A stretch of DNA of 64,000 nucleotides from Mytilus galloprovincialis (GCF_965363235.1 NC_134841.1:49435078-49499077), one strand, 5' to 3'. Positions 1-13,300 are shown, counted from the stretch's first letter. A program made the numbers and translations. Notes: a model not told the origin generated them from the letters alone.

Positions 1-275
1 AGACAACTCTCCATCCAAGTCAAAATTTGTAAATGTAAACCATTATAGGTCAAAGTTCGGCTTTCAACATAGAGTATTGGCTCTCATTCAACAGCAACTA
101 TAAAGGGCCCCAAAAATGGGTACTCTAAAACCATTCAAACAGGAAAACCATGAACGGTCCAATCTATATAAAAAACGAGAAATGAGAAACACTTATGAAC
201 CACATCAACAAACAACAAACAATGAACATCAGGTTCCTGACTATAGACAGGTGCAAACAAATGCAGCAGGTTTAA
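1..275 (+). repeat. R1 interspersed repeat (SINE-like), truncated at window edge
   Basis: The family is defined by AGACAACTCTCCATCCAAGT, ACCATTATAGGTCAA, TATAAAGGGCCCCAAAA and a terminal TCAGGTTCCTGACT...CAGGTGCAAAC module. No RNA polymerase III boxes are evident. This copy begins inside the family. Confidence 0.75.
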
Positions 276-643
276 AAGTTTTAATAAGCGCTTAGAAATA
301 CAGGTCAAGTAAATTTTTTTTTTACAATAATTGTTCAGGAGTTGTGGCTTGCCTTTGTAAATGGTATTTCACATATTTCTGAACGATAGTTATGGTCCCT
401 CTTGACCCAATCATTTGAAATTGTACACACTATTGTGGAACATCGAGTGCAGTTTAAAATCTATTTTTGATGGTTTTTGTAGAGCCTGTTACTTCTGTCG
501 CAGAAAGCTCAACATCATAGTGATCTGGCAGCGGCTTTAGTTAACTTATTAAAAGCTTTATAGTTTAAAAGGTGGAAGACCGGGATGCTTCATACTTTGT
601 ACCGTATATAGATGTCTTATGTTGAGAATTTTCCCTCTGTTAC

Positions 644-832
644 ATAGATATAGGAAGATGTGGTATGAGTGCCTGAATGAGACAACTCTCCATCCAAATA
701 ACAATTTATAAAAGTAAACCATTATAGGTCAAGGTACGGCCTTCAACACTGAGCTTTCGCTCACACTGAACAACAAGCTATAAAGGGCCCCAAAATTACT
801 AGTGCAAAACCATTCAAACAGGAAAACCATTG
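644..832 (+). repeat. R1 interspersed repeat, 3'-truncated
   Basis: It starts ATAGATATAGGAAGATGTGG and runs to the CAAACAGGAAAACCAT segment, then breaks off into the tandem repeat. Confidence 0.75.
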
Positions 833-833
833 T

Positions 834-2075
834 CCTTGACCACTTTTTCATGGTTCAGCGACTGCTTGAAAAAAAGTTATTTTTTTTGTAATGTTAGTTA
901 TTATGAGAAATAGGATAACTATCTTTGGTATGTGCTTACCTTGCACGGTCATCATGCCTGTCAAACTTTTTTCACTTGACTCCGACTTCAGTTCATGGGT
1001 CAGTGAACAAGGTTTAGATTTGGTGGTCAAGTCCATATCTCAGATACTATTAGCAATAGGTCTTGTATTTTTGGTGTATGGAAGGATTGTAAGGTGTACA
1101 TGTCCAACTGTCAGGTGACTCTGACCTTGACCTCATTTTCTTAGTTCAGTGTTTATAGTTCAATTTTTGTGTTTTGGTCTGTTTTTCTTATACTTTATGC
1201 AATTATTATAGTGACTAATGTCTATTATATTTGGTGCATAGAATGATTGTTAGGTGTTCATGTCTACCTGGCTGGCAGGTGTCATTTGACCTTGACCTCA
1301 TTTTCATGGTTCAGTGGTCAAATTTAATTTTTTGAGTTTTGGACTTTTTTCTATTACTACTGTATATGCAATACTGGTAGGTCAACTATATTTGGTGTAT
1401 GGAAATATTTTATGATGTACATGTCAGTAGTACATGTTTTTTTATGACCTTGACCTCATTTTCATGGCTCATTGCTCAGACTGACCTGCCAACTTTTGAA
1501 AATTAATTATGATTTTGTTGTGGAACTACGGCAAATGTTGCAAATTGTGCTTGTATGATAAATTGATTAAAATTGAAAGGCTGTTTGACCAAATTGGTGT
1601 ATACAAATTAATTTTGAGGACTGTTACGACCCATTAGGTAATCTGATTACATACAACCACTAATTATGACACCTGTTGTGACTGTTGATTAGCGTAGGGT
1701 CGTTATAACTTGTCATAATTTCTCCCCAGGTAAAATTATAGATTTTTTAAAATTGATCAGAAAAACTTCAAAATCGGTAAACAATAATTTTTTCGGGTAT
1801 ATTTGGTGAAAATCGGGATTTTGACTAGTTTTACGATCCCGATATCGGGATTCGGGTTGAGGGATAAAAATCGGGATGATACCGCGAAAATCAGGATAGT
1901 TGGCAGGTCTGCTCAGTATTAAGTTTTTTTGCTTTGGTCTGTTTTTCTTAGACTATAAACAATAGGTCTAATATATTTGTTGCATGGATGGAATGTAAGC
2001 TGTACATGTCTGCCTGGCATGGTTCATCTGACCTTGACCTCATTTTCATGGTTCATTGGTCAATTTTCAGTTTTC
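834..2075 (+). repeat. Diverged tandem repeat, ~160-bp unit
   Basis: The module TGACCTTGACCTCATTTTCATGG recurs (in variant form) at about 834, 1124, 1289, 1445 and 2030, accompanied by TTTTGGTCTGTTTTTCTTA and TATTTGGTGTATGGAA. One interval is expanded by the MITE at 1480-1909. The small ORFs here are incidental. Confidence 0.75.
1480..1909. mobile_element. MITE with 12-bp inverted ends inserted in a tandem repeat
   Basis: GACCTGCCAACT at 1483-1494 pairs with AGTTGGCAGGTC at 1898-1909. TGCTCAG at 1473-1479 is repeated at 1910-1916, a likely 7-bp target duplication. The interior has several CGGGAT motifs. The ~160-bp host tandem repeat resumes right after it. Confidence 0.65.
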
Positions 2076-3478
2076 TTGGTCAAGTCTGTTTCTTAGCAAC
2101 TATGGATTGCAATTTCCCCTAGGAACTCGGACCTTTGCAACTAAAACTGTAACACTTTTACTAGGAAGATTCTTGAAAAATAGCATCCCAGTACGGAAAT
2201 TGTATATGCACTACTACAGACATGTGACGGAGTTGTCAAGCCACAACTGGAGATTTGAGTTTGGGTCTCATAACTGGAAATTTTTTATCGACGTACGCAA
2301 TGTTTTTTGTGTGTGTTGAAACTGCATATCTTCCTTTTTTCTTTAAAAGGACAATGATTCCATACCTTTAAACACCTGTATAGTCATTTTTACTTGATAA
2401 TAATAGAAGGTAAGGGGTTTTCAAATTTTTATTCATCATATATAGTTCAAGATATGTAATAACAAGTTACAATAACAGAACAAAATTTCAAACAATAGTC
2501 ACTATCTTGAATGTTTCTTATAATGTTTATCCTAAAGCACTAAATTAAAAGTTCTTTTAAACAACAGTTGAAGCAAAAAAGAACATGATTTTAAATAACA
2601 TATAAAGCACAGTTTTTACATCAGCAAGAGCACTAATCATTTTTAAACATTAGCTCAAACACAATTTAAGAAAGTGACTGTTTGTATAAGGCACAAGCTG
2701 ACTGTGCTAAACTTACACTAAAATTCTATCTTTATGTTCATTTTTGGACCTTATTTGGTGAAATATTTTTGATGAGTAATATGAAAAGAAATTCAAATTC
2801 CAGACAATTAATATAAACTTACTTAAAAGATCTTAATCTTTTAATGTTTTCTTCGTTTTCTAAAAAGACCTTACTCGTACTGCCAAGCTGGCTTCAGCTG
2901 TTCGAAATAGACAACCAAAGTTTTAAAATTTTGCCAGTCATGATCAGTCCCAGATTCCATCTGTTTTATTGAACTTGTAAATTTTCTTAAATACTCATTG
3001 ATAATTAGGAATTAAGAAACAAAAACATTCTTGAATCTTTGCGGAATATGAATTTGAAATTGGGCTAACTAAGGTCATATACCGAATAATGTATCATGTG
3101 TTTTCTTTTAAAAAGTATGACGAGAGCTTTAATAACGAATACTCCCACTATAAAATCTAATGAGTTCAGAGTCAGGTCATGTGACCTTCGCCATTTGTGT
3201 TTGTTAGCAATTGTCGTATCTTAAAAAAAAACATCAGAATTTAAATACTTTTTCAAGATATATTTAGATGTCATAGTTTCCAAAGGTAACATATAACCAC
3301 ATATATTTAATTCTTCCAGTATTTTACAAATACAAATTGTCATTAATAAATAAAATCGAAACTTAGACACCGGAAAAAAGTCCCTAATAAAGAAGGAAAA
3401 CTCCTGAGACAAATTTTTATTTACATTTTTTACATTTTTGTTTGGATGTAGAAAGGATTTAATTAGATATGTACAGTT

Positions 3479-3745
3479 ATAAGAAAAGAAGATGTGGTAT
3501 GATTGCCAATGAGACAACTCTCCACAAGAGACCAAAATGACACAGAAATTAACAATTATAGGTCTTCAACAATGAGCAAAGCCAATACTGCATAGTCAGC
3601 TATAAAAGGCCCTGAAATGACAATGTAAAACAATTCAAACGAGAAGGCTAAGGGCCTTAATTATATAAAAAATGAACGAAAAACAAATATGTAACACATA
3701 AACAAACGACAACCACTGAATTACAGGTTCCTGAGCTATGTTTGT
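3479..3745 (+). repeat. R1 interspersed repeat, subfamily with AATGAGCAAAGCC
   Basis: This copy has AAGAAGATGTGGTATGATTG and ACAATGAGCAAAGCC, shared with the copy at 49646-49868 and distinct from the main R1 type. It ends at ACAGGTTCCTGAGC. Confidence 0.7.
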
Positions 3746-3971
3746 TACATAATACTTTCAGTATACTAACACCAATAATATTCAAAGGTTCACTCCTGCA
3801 TAGAGGGTGGACTAGTAAGCAGGCTAGGGTTCTTTTCGTCTGATAACAACTGTCAAAACAGCTATAATCTTATTTTAGATTTTGCATTTAATGAGTCATA
3901 CTGGTTATAAATCAATCTCATCATAGATATTGGTCTATTTAGAACATATTAATTTTTATCAGATACAATGA

Positions 3972-4165
3972 ATATGATAAAGTATAAAATTGAGAATGGA
4001 AATGGGGAATGTGTCAAAGAGACAACAACCATCAAAGAGCAGACATCAGGCCAAGGCCACCAATGGGTTTTCAATGCAGTAAGAAATTCCCTCAACCGGA
4101 GGCGTGCTTCAGCTATCTCCTTAACAAAAATGTATACCATTCATTTGCAGCAGTCAGCCACTAAA
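3972..4165 (+). repeat. R2 interspersed repeat, 5' part
   Basis: This second family is marked by AATTGAGAATGGAAATGGGG, AATGTGTCAAAGAGACAACA and CCACCAATGGGT. The copy stops after AATGTATAC. The small ORF over it is not a gene. Confidence 0.7.
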
Positions 4166-5289
4166 AAACAGATTGTAAGCAGGGTATCAGTGTTAATTTG
4201 CTCTGATTCCCGTTCACCCTAGTACCTATGGGAAACGGTGGTATAAGATCAAACACAAGTTGAATTACAAGATGTATTTCCCAAATGGCGAATGTATATA
4301 TCAATATATCTATTTACATGATTAAAATTTAAAGTTCATGATTTTTGGGGGGTTATTAAAATTATTGAAAGTTTTTTTTTATGATAACCACATGTATAAG
4401 TTGATAATTTACAAAGCTAATTACTAAGGTAATCTTTGGAATCAGACTATATTGTCTAAAATAACTTAAGGACTAAAGACAAAGTTTACTTACTTAATCT
4501 GACATACAGATAATTCATTAGTATTTGTCATGGAACCTATCTTGCATAAGAGTTCTTTATATTTGGAGGTGAGTTTAATCAATATGATGAATAAATTATA
4601 TAAGTAAACAAAAGACTTATCAGTGACTCTTGAATCCCAAAAAGTTAAAAATGCAAAATAAAGTACGATGTTGAAGCGCATTGAGGACCAAAATTCCTAA
4701 AAGTTTTGCCAAATACAGCTACAGTAATCTATTCCTGAGGTAGAGAAGCTTTAGTATTTCAAAAATTCAAAAGTTTTGTCAACAGTTAATTTATAAATAT
4801 GACCATATCGATAATAATTCATGTCAGCATAAGATTATCTCCCCTTATTGACAACATAGTGTAACTTCCTATTTTTCCTGAATTTTACACATTTGAATTC
4901 TAACTGATACATGATAAAGGCATAAAATCAATAGAATCTTATTCTATCATATGAAATTCCAAAGCAATATAAAATATCTAGAAATTCTAAAACTTCCTAC
5001 ACACTGACCAAGATGGGTTTTTTTTAATTTTTAGCTTTGAAAAGATGTTTGATGGTCATGTTTCCCAGCTTGCTTTAACTAAGTATTTAATGTTGTTTGG
5101 CGTTGTTGACATTACAGTAGCAATAGGATAAAACCCCACTTTTTATGCCCCTGTCATATTGGAGGGGGCATCAAGTTTTATCCTAGATTTTTCATAAATA
5201 TATTTAAACTATCCCAGTTAAAATATGGTTCAATTGTTTTTTAATTATTAAAAGAAGTTTTATGTACAAAATATATGATATACCAAGAA

Positions 5290-5597
5290 ACAAGAATGTG
5301 TCCTCAGTACACGAATGCCCCACTCGCACTATCATTTTCTATGTTCAGTGGACCGTGAAATTGGGGTAAAATCTCTAATTTGGCATTAAAATTAGAAAGA
5401 TCATATCATAGGGAACATGTGTACCAAGTTTGAAGTCGATTGGACTTCAACTTCATCAAAAACTACCTCGACCAAAAACTTTAACCTGAAGCGGGACAGA
5501 CGGACGGACGGACGAACGAACGGACGGACGGACGGACGGACGGACGCACAGACCAGAAAACATAATGCCCCTCTACTATCGTAGGTGGGGCATAAAA
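5290..5597 (+). repeat. R3 interspersed element (GGGGCAT type) with (CGGA)n core
   Basis: It starts ACAAGAATGTGTCCTCAGTA, contains AAATTGGGGTAAAATC and a GACGGACGGACG microsatellite, and ends CTACTATCGTAGGTGGGGCA followed by TAAAA. The terminal TGCCCC...GGGGCA stretch is a perfect-stemmed hairpin. Four copies are found in this window. Class unknown. Confidence 0.8.
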
Positions 5598-6189
5598 GGG
5601 GGTAAAAAGCAAGTGCACTGAGATGGTTTTTTTCTGGCTTGAAATGACTTTCAAGATATAATAACTTTGGAATCTTGTTATAATGAAACTTGCCCTAAAT
5701 ATTCTTTCAAGAAAATTATCAATTTGTCCATGTCCACTATATTTGAGCTATTATGAAATTTACTAAGTTAGCACTACAAAGAGCTATCAATACAGTTAGA
5801 CTACTTAGAATACAATTTATTCAATACACTGATTTAGCAAAATTTATACAAACAAATTATGTTCATTTCAACACTTATATAAAATTTCAATATTTTAAAA
5901 ACTGATTTAACAATATCACAGCTGATTGCCAAGCACCTTTCATGTACATATTATATTTATACATATTTATATGAATATTGCACAATAATAAATGTATAAA
6001 AATAAGGCACGGAATGGTCTTTTCTACATCAATTAGAATGTTTTTAACATTATAAATTACATATTATTACTGGTATGTCATTTAACAAATTTCCCTGAGT
6101 CACTAAGAATTATTGCACATAAATACATTATCTTTAAAACTTCACTTCAATGAATTCAGTACATATGTATCTATAATACTAAAATTACG

Positions 6190-6670
6190 AGGTCCAATTT
6201 GTCAGCCGTCATCAAAGAATTCAACTCTATATATAACTAATATAGGACAATGGTGTAGATTAAAAATTACACCACTCCAGACCCTTTTGTTTTCCACATA
6301 ATTAATATTGCCAATAATTAACAAGTTCCGGGTCTAATCCGATACCGATACCAATAGTATATTCACCTGTTAGCTATTACCTTATCTGTTCCTTCCGCAT
6401 TTGACAGGCGCACTATCAAACGGTGTATTTAGGATTTTGCTATATACACGGGTCATAATCAAAGGGCTGACACTACTAAATTCAATCATTGTCAAATTGT
6501 TCCCTATTGTAGCTTTATTTAGCAATCAGCAAGACTTTCTAAGATAACTAATATAGGACAATGCTGTTGATTAAAAAATACCCCATTCCTGGATAGCCTG
6601 GACCTTTTGTTTTCCAAATAATTAATATTTCCAATAATTGATAAGTTCCAGGTCGACGGGTTCAAACAGA
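6190..6670 (+). repeat. Direct repeat pair, ~130 bp, 350 bp apart
   Basis: AACTAATATAGGACAATGGT...AAGTTCCGGGTC and AACTAATATAGGACAATGCT...AAGTTCCAGGTC, with moderate divergence. No gene is seen. Confidence 0.65.
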
Positions 6671-7474
6671 AAGATTTGAAAGCAGAGAAAACTGTGTATC
6701 TTATAATCAACATGACTTTATCAGATGACAATACCAATTACTAAAATAAGGCTTAGGCATAGTTATAGACTTTAATTCAGTCACGAACCCGCGATATCAC
6801 GGGTGTGTACTTGTATCAATAAAGATTATACACAACCAAAATGTTAGGTGCTTAAAAACTCTATTTTTGTTTTAAGTTCAGAAATTTAAGCTTCGCATAA
6901 ATTCCTTTAAAAAACAACAAAATTTATCTTAATTTACTTTACAGAATTTTGTAATTTAAAATATGGATGAACTATGTTGTTTTCTTTTTTTGTACAAAAT
7001 AAAAATATCACATTTAAATCAGTTTCATTACATATTTTGATAAAATACAAAATACAATACAAACACAAAAATCTGTTTGTGTGTTGTAAATCTTGCGACT
7101 CAGATGTTGCAAAATAAATATTTAGAGAATATTACAAAATAATTACACCATTTGCAGATTTAAAACTGCAAATATACAAATCCTGCTGTCAGATTCTATT
7201 AACAAATTCTTTTCTATATGAAAGTTTTTGTATAAATTGTCTGCCAAAATTATGCTTCATTACAATATTTCTATACTTAAAATCAATTCATTCAATGTGA
7301 TTCTAGGAATTTTGTAAATTTTATTACATTTGAATATGAAAACATACCTAAACGATACTTGTTATATTATCCAAATCTTAAACAAAATATACATAAACAG
7401 CAAACAACAAAGAGCTAGCAATTAAACAATATATTAAGATTTCAATATTTATAAATATTGTATACACATGTATA

Positions 7475-7546
7475 TGTTAGCGGCAATAAGTGAAATTAGG
7501 CATTAAGCTTAAATCCTAGGCAATAAGCTAACGCCTAGGCATTAAG
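7475..7546 (+). repeat. Left 72-bp terminal inverted repeat of the Ginger element
   Basis: It is identical in reverse complement to 9394-9465. Beyond it the two ends diverge in order but keep the same AGGCAATAAG / AGGCATTAAG modules to about 7645 on this side. Confidence 0.9.
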
Positions 7547-7986
7547 TTATTGCCTGAAATTTCCAGGCATTAAGCTTATTACCTGAAATTTGGTGATGAT
7601 TATTCATCCTATTGCCGAACATGATTTTAGGCAATAAGTGAAATTTAGTGATTTATTTTGAAATAAAGTATTTTCTTAATTATATTCCTAATATTAATAT
7701 ACGTTTATCTGACAAATCTTCAAATTTTAGTACTTTTCTTATTTAAAACAGAATTAACTCATACTTTTTTGTGGAAGTATAAAAAAGAAAAAAGATTTAA
7801 AAAAGTGATTGTATCCCATAAAAAAGGAGATTCTATATAATCCTTATAATAATTATTTGAAAATGTTTACACTTCACTGGTCAAGCTGGTTTGAACTGGT
7901 CAAAAGTAGACAAAATTAAGATATGATTTTTTGCTCATACCATTTTATTGGATAAGTAAAATTTTCTTTGTTAAAATATTTCTTAA

Positions 7987-8950
7987 ATGCCCTCAGGCCA
8001 TCTTGTCTTTTTCACTTCTTTATCTGGATTATTCGCATTAAGTGACACCATGTCTATTGAGGAAAAATTCCTTGAATCTTTGAGGTCTACATTCGAATCG
8101 GGAAAAACAAGGCGCATATACCCTAGAGTAAAGTACCATGATCTTTTGGCAAAGATTAAATTTTGGAATCATCAGAAACGAAATTGACAACAGATTACTA
8201 CAATTTAAGAAGGTATGACATTTTTAACGTTGGTGGTTTTGAGAGGTTGATAACTAAAGTCAGCGAGAATGACGAGGGAAATTTCAAAATTTATGTCTTC
8301 CTAGAGGAACTCTATGGTATTTTGGAAAAGGCACATAAAGAAACAGGTCATGGCGGCAGAGATCGCATGATAAAACAACTAAATAATGGATATGCTAACA
8401 TTTCACGTGATGCAATTGAATTATTTCTGTCACTTTGTGAAAATTGCAATATGAAAAAAAACATATAGGGGAAGGAGTAGTAGTGAAACCCATTTTATCT
8501 AAAGACTTTAACAGTAGAGGACAAGTTGATTTGATGGATTTTCAATCAAACCCAGATGGAAACTATAAATTTATTATGGTATTTCAAGACCACCTTACAA
8601 AATTTTGTAACATTAAAGCCCTTACCTCAAAATTCGCATCAGAGGTGGCTTTTAATTTAATTGATATTTTTACAATTTTTGGTGCGCCCCATATACTGCA
8701 AAGTGACAATGGTCGGGAATTCACAGCTTTGGTCATATCCGAGTTAAAATTAATGTGGCCAGAACTTGTTATCGTTCATGGGAAACCGAGACATCCTCAA
8801 TCACAGGGTAGCATTGAGCGATCAAATGGAGATATCCATGACATGCTAACTGCATGGCTGAGGGACAATGAATCAACAAAGTGGTCAATTGGTATCAAGT
8901 TCGTCCAGATTCAAAAGAATTCAGCTCTAAACAACTTTAAGTGTACGTGA
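7987..8950 (+). pseudogene. Frameshifted Ginger integrase-like transposase (KRBA2-like)
   Basis: Three overlapping plus-strand frames make one broken gene: 7987-8187, 8163-8468 and 8444-8950. The first shift falls near 8165-8185 and the second near 8450-8465. The middle piece has an integrase zinc-binding look (H-x-x-x-GH ... C-x-x-C: KAHKETGHGGRDRM, CENCN). The last piece is an integrase core with Asp in GQVDLMDFQ, Asp in LQSDNGREF and Glu in HPQSQGSIERSNG, about 36 residues after the second Asp. The closest family I recall is KRAB-A domain protein 2 and its Ginger relatives. The C-terminus is truncated. The triad is present, but the frame is not intact. Confidence 0.8.
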
Positions 8951-9393
8951 GGCAGCAACCCATCAGTCATTATCCGGAGGTCAAGGATTTTTCAAATGTT
9001 CTTGTAATCTAAATGTTTAAGTAACCGGTGCAAATGCAAGAAAAACGGGAGAAAGTGCAATAGTCGGTGGCACAGTTCAACAACTTGTGATAACAAATGA
9101 TTTTAACACACATTTGTATTAAGTTTTCATGTTTTATAAGTAATATTTGATGAGTTTTAATATAAAAACATATTTTATCTGTGATTTTATTTCCAGTAGA
9201 TGACATTTTAAACTTCAGTTCTCGTAATTTTATTATGTAACAAATGTATAATTTTTATTTAATTGAATAAATGTCTTTTATTTACTCGCATTTATACTTT
9301 AGGCATTAAGCTTAATGCCTGGACACATTTTTCAGGATTTAAGCTTAAATCCTAGGATTTAAGACTAATGCCTAACATCATTTAGGCATTAGA

Positions 9394-9465
9394 CTTAATG
9401 CCTAGGCGTTAGCTTATTGCCTAGGATTTAAGCTTAATGCCTAATTTCACTTATTGCCGCTAACA
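9394..9465 (-). repeat. Right 72-bp terminal inverted repeat of the Ginger element
   Basis: It is the exact reverse complement of 7475-7546. Further AGGCATTAAG-type modules continue inward to about 9300. Confidence 0.9.
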
Positions 9466-9548
9466 TATACATCAATAAACAATTTTTCGCAAAGATTATC
9501 TTGAAAATGAGATCAAAATGTTCATATCTGATATACAAGAAGACATTT

Positions 9549-9612
9549 GTTTTATTATTAAAATCAAAACTATTCATATATTTTAACATAACGCACATTC
9601 ATAATTTATTTT
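9549..9612 (-). terminator. Candidate polyadenylation signals of the DEP gene
   Basis: On the minus strand AATAAA occurs at 9605-9610 (plus-strand TTTATT) with a second TTTATT at 9551-9556, both 140-200 bp past the stop and before the Ginger transposon. AT-rich DNA gives chance matches, so this is tentative. Confidence 0.35.
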
Positions 9613-9752
9613 CATTGTAACATAATCATATAAGAAACTTGAGTATGCTTGGCTTCCTGAACACAAATTCAATTCATAGATGTCAACATCTTAAGCATTT
9701 ATATAGGGAAATCTGTCATGAAAATCAAATATGATCAGATTCTCCAATAAAT

Positions 9753-10309
9753 CTAACTTATTTCACAAGAAGTATGATCTTCTAAATCTGCTTTAAGTTT
9801 CCTAAGAACAGAGGCTGATTGGTTCTGGAGAAAAATCTTGGCACAGGAATCAAACTTTCTACGACTATAAATAATATGCAGTAAATAATTGGCAGAAACA
9901 TGACTTTGAAAACATTGGTCCACTAAAATATCTAACTCTGATGGAGGTTCATGGTTTTCTGCATTGTGGAGAGTTGTCATGGTAGCAATGTAGTAAAAAT
10001 GATTATCACAATTTTCAAATACCGGGCCATCACTCTCTGTGAATAATGTACTGAAAGACATTGGTGTATCACATGATAATTGAAAGACTGGTTTATTAAA
10101 GCTTCTGTTTGCCTGTCTTGGTAGCTGCGCAGGTGACACTAAAGTTTTGCCATGTACCCGATATTGAGTTTTTGGATATGTATCAGTTGGTGTTGCATCA
10201 CTATCAGTTGATGAGTTATCTCCCTTTCTGTTATTTTGTTCATTTTCCATGATACTCAATTGAGGATAATTTGTTGCATCAAGGCTAGTATCCAGGTCAA
10301 GTCTATTAT
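9753..10309 (-). CDS. DEP gene last exon 31 (residues 1432-1616, stop TAG)
   Basis: The exon opens DNRLDLDTSLDATNYPQLSI, a Ser/Asp/Thr/Pro-rich linker. A more ordered-looking C-terminus follows, from SFNKPVFQLSCDTPMSFSTL through ELDILVDQCFQSHVSANYLL, ending SCEIS before TAG. The acceptor is ATTTGTAG|ATAATA. It lies 4.8 kb from the previous exon. I do not recognise the C-terminal domain. Confidence 0.9.
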
Positions 10310-13300
10310 CTACAAATATATAGAAGTAAAGTACATATTGTATGTTGTAACAAAAAAATCTTCTAATTTGCTATTGACCAAAATTCACATAGTAGAAGAA
10401 AATCTTCAAGGCTGAAAAACTATAGCAGATATAAATATTTTTTTTGGGAAATGGGTATTCTATTAATCATATCTGCTTAAGAAAAGTTTACAATGACGAA
10501 AATATTTTCTGTCTACAGATTATTCCCTAAATATTTAAAAAAAAAATTTAAAAAAAAAAAGGTTGTTTACAGTAGATTTTCATTTTTCGTGTAACTGATA
10601 TCTTAAAATTACAGTAAATTAAAACTTTTTATGACTAGTATGTCATAATATAAGCTGATTCTTATCTCAACTTAAAAGGATAATTCGCGAATTTTCACTT
10701 TTCATCTTATTTTGTTCATAATACCATAAAAAACATATTCACCAAGTTTTATTTTGATATGAAATCTGATAAAGGAGAAAATTGGGAATTATTAATTTTA
10801 TTTCTTGAAACTTCCTGACTTATGTGACGTAGTTTAAGTCTTTGATGCATGCCGGGAGTGAAAATATCTCAATTAAGTCTTGTTCGTTTACCATCTAATA
10901 ACGCCATTTAAAGCGCATCGACGACTTTTGGTGTAGCTATTAACCAACGAAAAATAAGTGATAGCCATGCAACTTTTAAAATTAGATCGTGTGGATATTT
11001 TAAATCGAATTTTAATAATAAAATTAATTCATACAAGAGAACATTTTTATGATTTTTTCTACAAATACTTTAAACAAACATATGAAATTGACATGATCAA
11101 TAGTGTAATAAAAAAACACGTTTGTATTTTGACCTTTTTGCTTCATTCCAGCAAAAGTAAGTAAATAGTTTATTAAAGTGTCACATATTGATTGACATAA
11201 ATATAAGCAACATTATATAAATATATACACATAAAACAATCAATATCCAGCCATAAAAACGACTTATGAGACACTAAAAAGCTTAAAATTCTATAAAAAT
11301 TCAAATATATTCCGTAAAAAACATACAAGTCACAAAAAATTCACCATTAAAATAAAAAAAATAAAAAAAAGGAAATCACTATATTCAATAAATATATATA
11401 TATAAAAATTGTCGAAATCAGTAAAATTAAAATAATAAAACTCTGAAGCTAGTAAAAATTTCATAAAGAGCTGTTAAACAATTTTCTTCGCCAGATAAAT
11501 TTATATAAAAATTTGCATAGGGAATATTGTATAAATTAACATTTCATAATTTCAATAAATTTATTATCTATATCAAGGCTGTGAAAATTTTGAATTAATT
11601 TTGAACATTCATGAAAAAGGTTATACCGAATATCGTCATAAAGTGCACATTCCATCAGAAAATGTTTTTCAGTCTCTACACTGCAACTTTCACAAAACAA
11701 ACAAAGTCTATCTTCTACGGGTGTAGGCGGCCTGGAGTATCTGCCAGTTTCGTGCGCTAGCATTTTCACTTGCTTGTACGGTGGAAATAAAATGTGTATT
11801 GTTTTGTGACACCTAAAGAATGTTGAGTGCGTCGGTTAACTCAAGGTAATTAAAGGATTAGCATTATGTAGTTCTAATCCTTTGATCCTCATTCAGTGAA
11901 ATCTAGGCGTAACGGTTTACTGGCTTGAAGGTGTGAACAACATTTCGTATGAATTGAAAACGGGAGTCAGTCAAAGTTTTAGACACAGAAATCAAGGACT
12001 TATATAGACGTCCCTGCAGAAATGTAAAAAAAAGTTAATTAATTAACGGGAATAATAAGGTCGCACAATAACTGGATAGCTGTTGTATATTTTTATATTT
12101 TGCATAAGCATGATAAGATCACTTTTAAATGAATTATGACTTTTGATTAATTCAGTAACGATAAAATACTTTATTATTTTAATTGAAGTATAAATTCATA
12201 AATAAAAATAGCCTTCTAATTACGAGTGTATGAACCAAAAATTTTAGATTAGGATCGGCAGCCTTAAATATTTCAAACAGATCATTAACAATTGCAATTA
12301 TATAATTTAGTCCATCCAAAGTTATCTTTAATTACCTATTTAGGAATTAATGTTTTCATCAAAATATTTCAAATCTCACAACGCACAAATACTTCAGATA
12401 TTTGATAATTTTTTTAAAAAATTTACAGAAAATTGACAGAAAATTTAAGAATCTTTTTGGAATGGAATCGAAATTTACGAACATATATGCTTTTCAAGTG
12501 TGAAAAACAACAACATTTTGTTTTACATAATCGGTAATGTCCTTAACAAAATAGTCTTCGTCTCACACCGTAACTATATCGGGCCCAATTATATATAATA
12601 CTTTAGCTATTTGACCAACAATGTATAAAAAAAAACCAGAACGAATTTAATGTCATCTTTCCCTATTGTTTAATGTTATTATAAGTCTGTTTCAACTGGC
12701 AAGAATACCCATAAAGCGGACAAGCAGTTTGTTCTTTAAATTGCTGTCATTGAATATCAAGAAAGAAAATAAATCCCGAAATTGATTTGAAACTTTGATA
12801 CTCTATAGTTTTCCTGGAAAATATTCACATCCCTTAGGGATTATTAGTGTACGTCCAGTTGCGTACATATAACATGCATGTCGGAACAATTGTGATGATG
12901 ACGAATTTCTTCTTTTATTCGAGAACAATCTAATTGATATATAAATGTCCATAACTTCGATGAGCCAAAGAAAGTTATATATCGACCTGTATTTAAATCT
13001 CTTCTTCTTCTTCTTTTGGTATACAATAGTCTTTCGACATTTGATGATTACATACTGTTGGCATACGTGGACTAGTCCACTAACAAAACTTTTACCACAA
13101 TTTACACAAAATGTATGTTTCTTTCTTATGTACAATGTATACATGTATATATTTGAATTTGCGCTATAGTTCCGTAACTTTTATGGCGTATATACGATGG
13201 TCGACAAGTGCGTACATTTTTTTAAATCAAAATTTCTGGTATGGTCCGATCTGTCCTTCACCATTGACAAAAAATATGTATATAGATTTTTATTTCATCA

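Larger units (their letters stand above)
2330..7470. other. Intergenic stretch without recognisable genes
   Basis: Apart from the R1 copy at 3479-3745, R2 at 3972-4165, R3 at 5290-5597 and the direct repeat at 6190-6670, this AT-rich stretch shows no exon-like frames and no RNA gene. Confidence 0.6.
7475..9465 (+). mobile_element. Ginger-type DNA transposon, 1,991 bp, TATA target duplication
   Basis: The element starts TGTTAGCGGCAATAAGTG and ends with the exact reverse complement; the outer 72 bp (7475-7546 versus 9394-9465) are identical. It is flanked by TATA at 7471-7474 and 9466-9469. The ends fit the TGTNR rule and 4-bp target duplication described for Ginger transposons, whose transposase resembles retroviral and Gypsy integrase. 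The ends are rich in short palindromic modules such as AGGCATTAAGCTTA. Perfect terminal repeats suggest recent insertion, although the coding part is broken. Confidence 0.85.
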
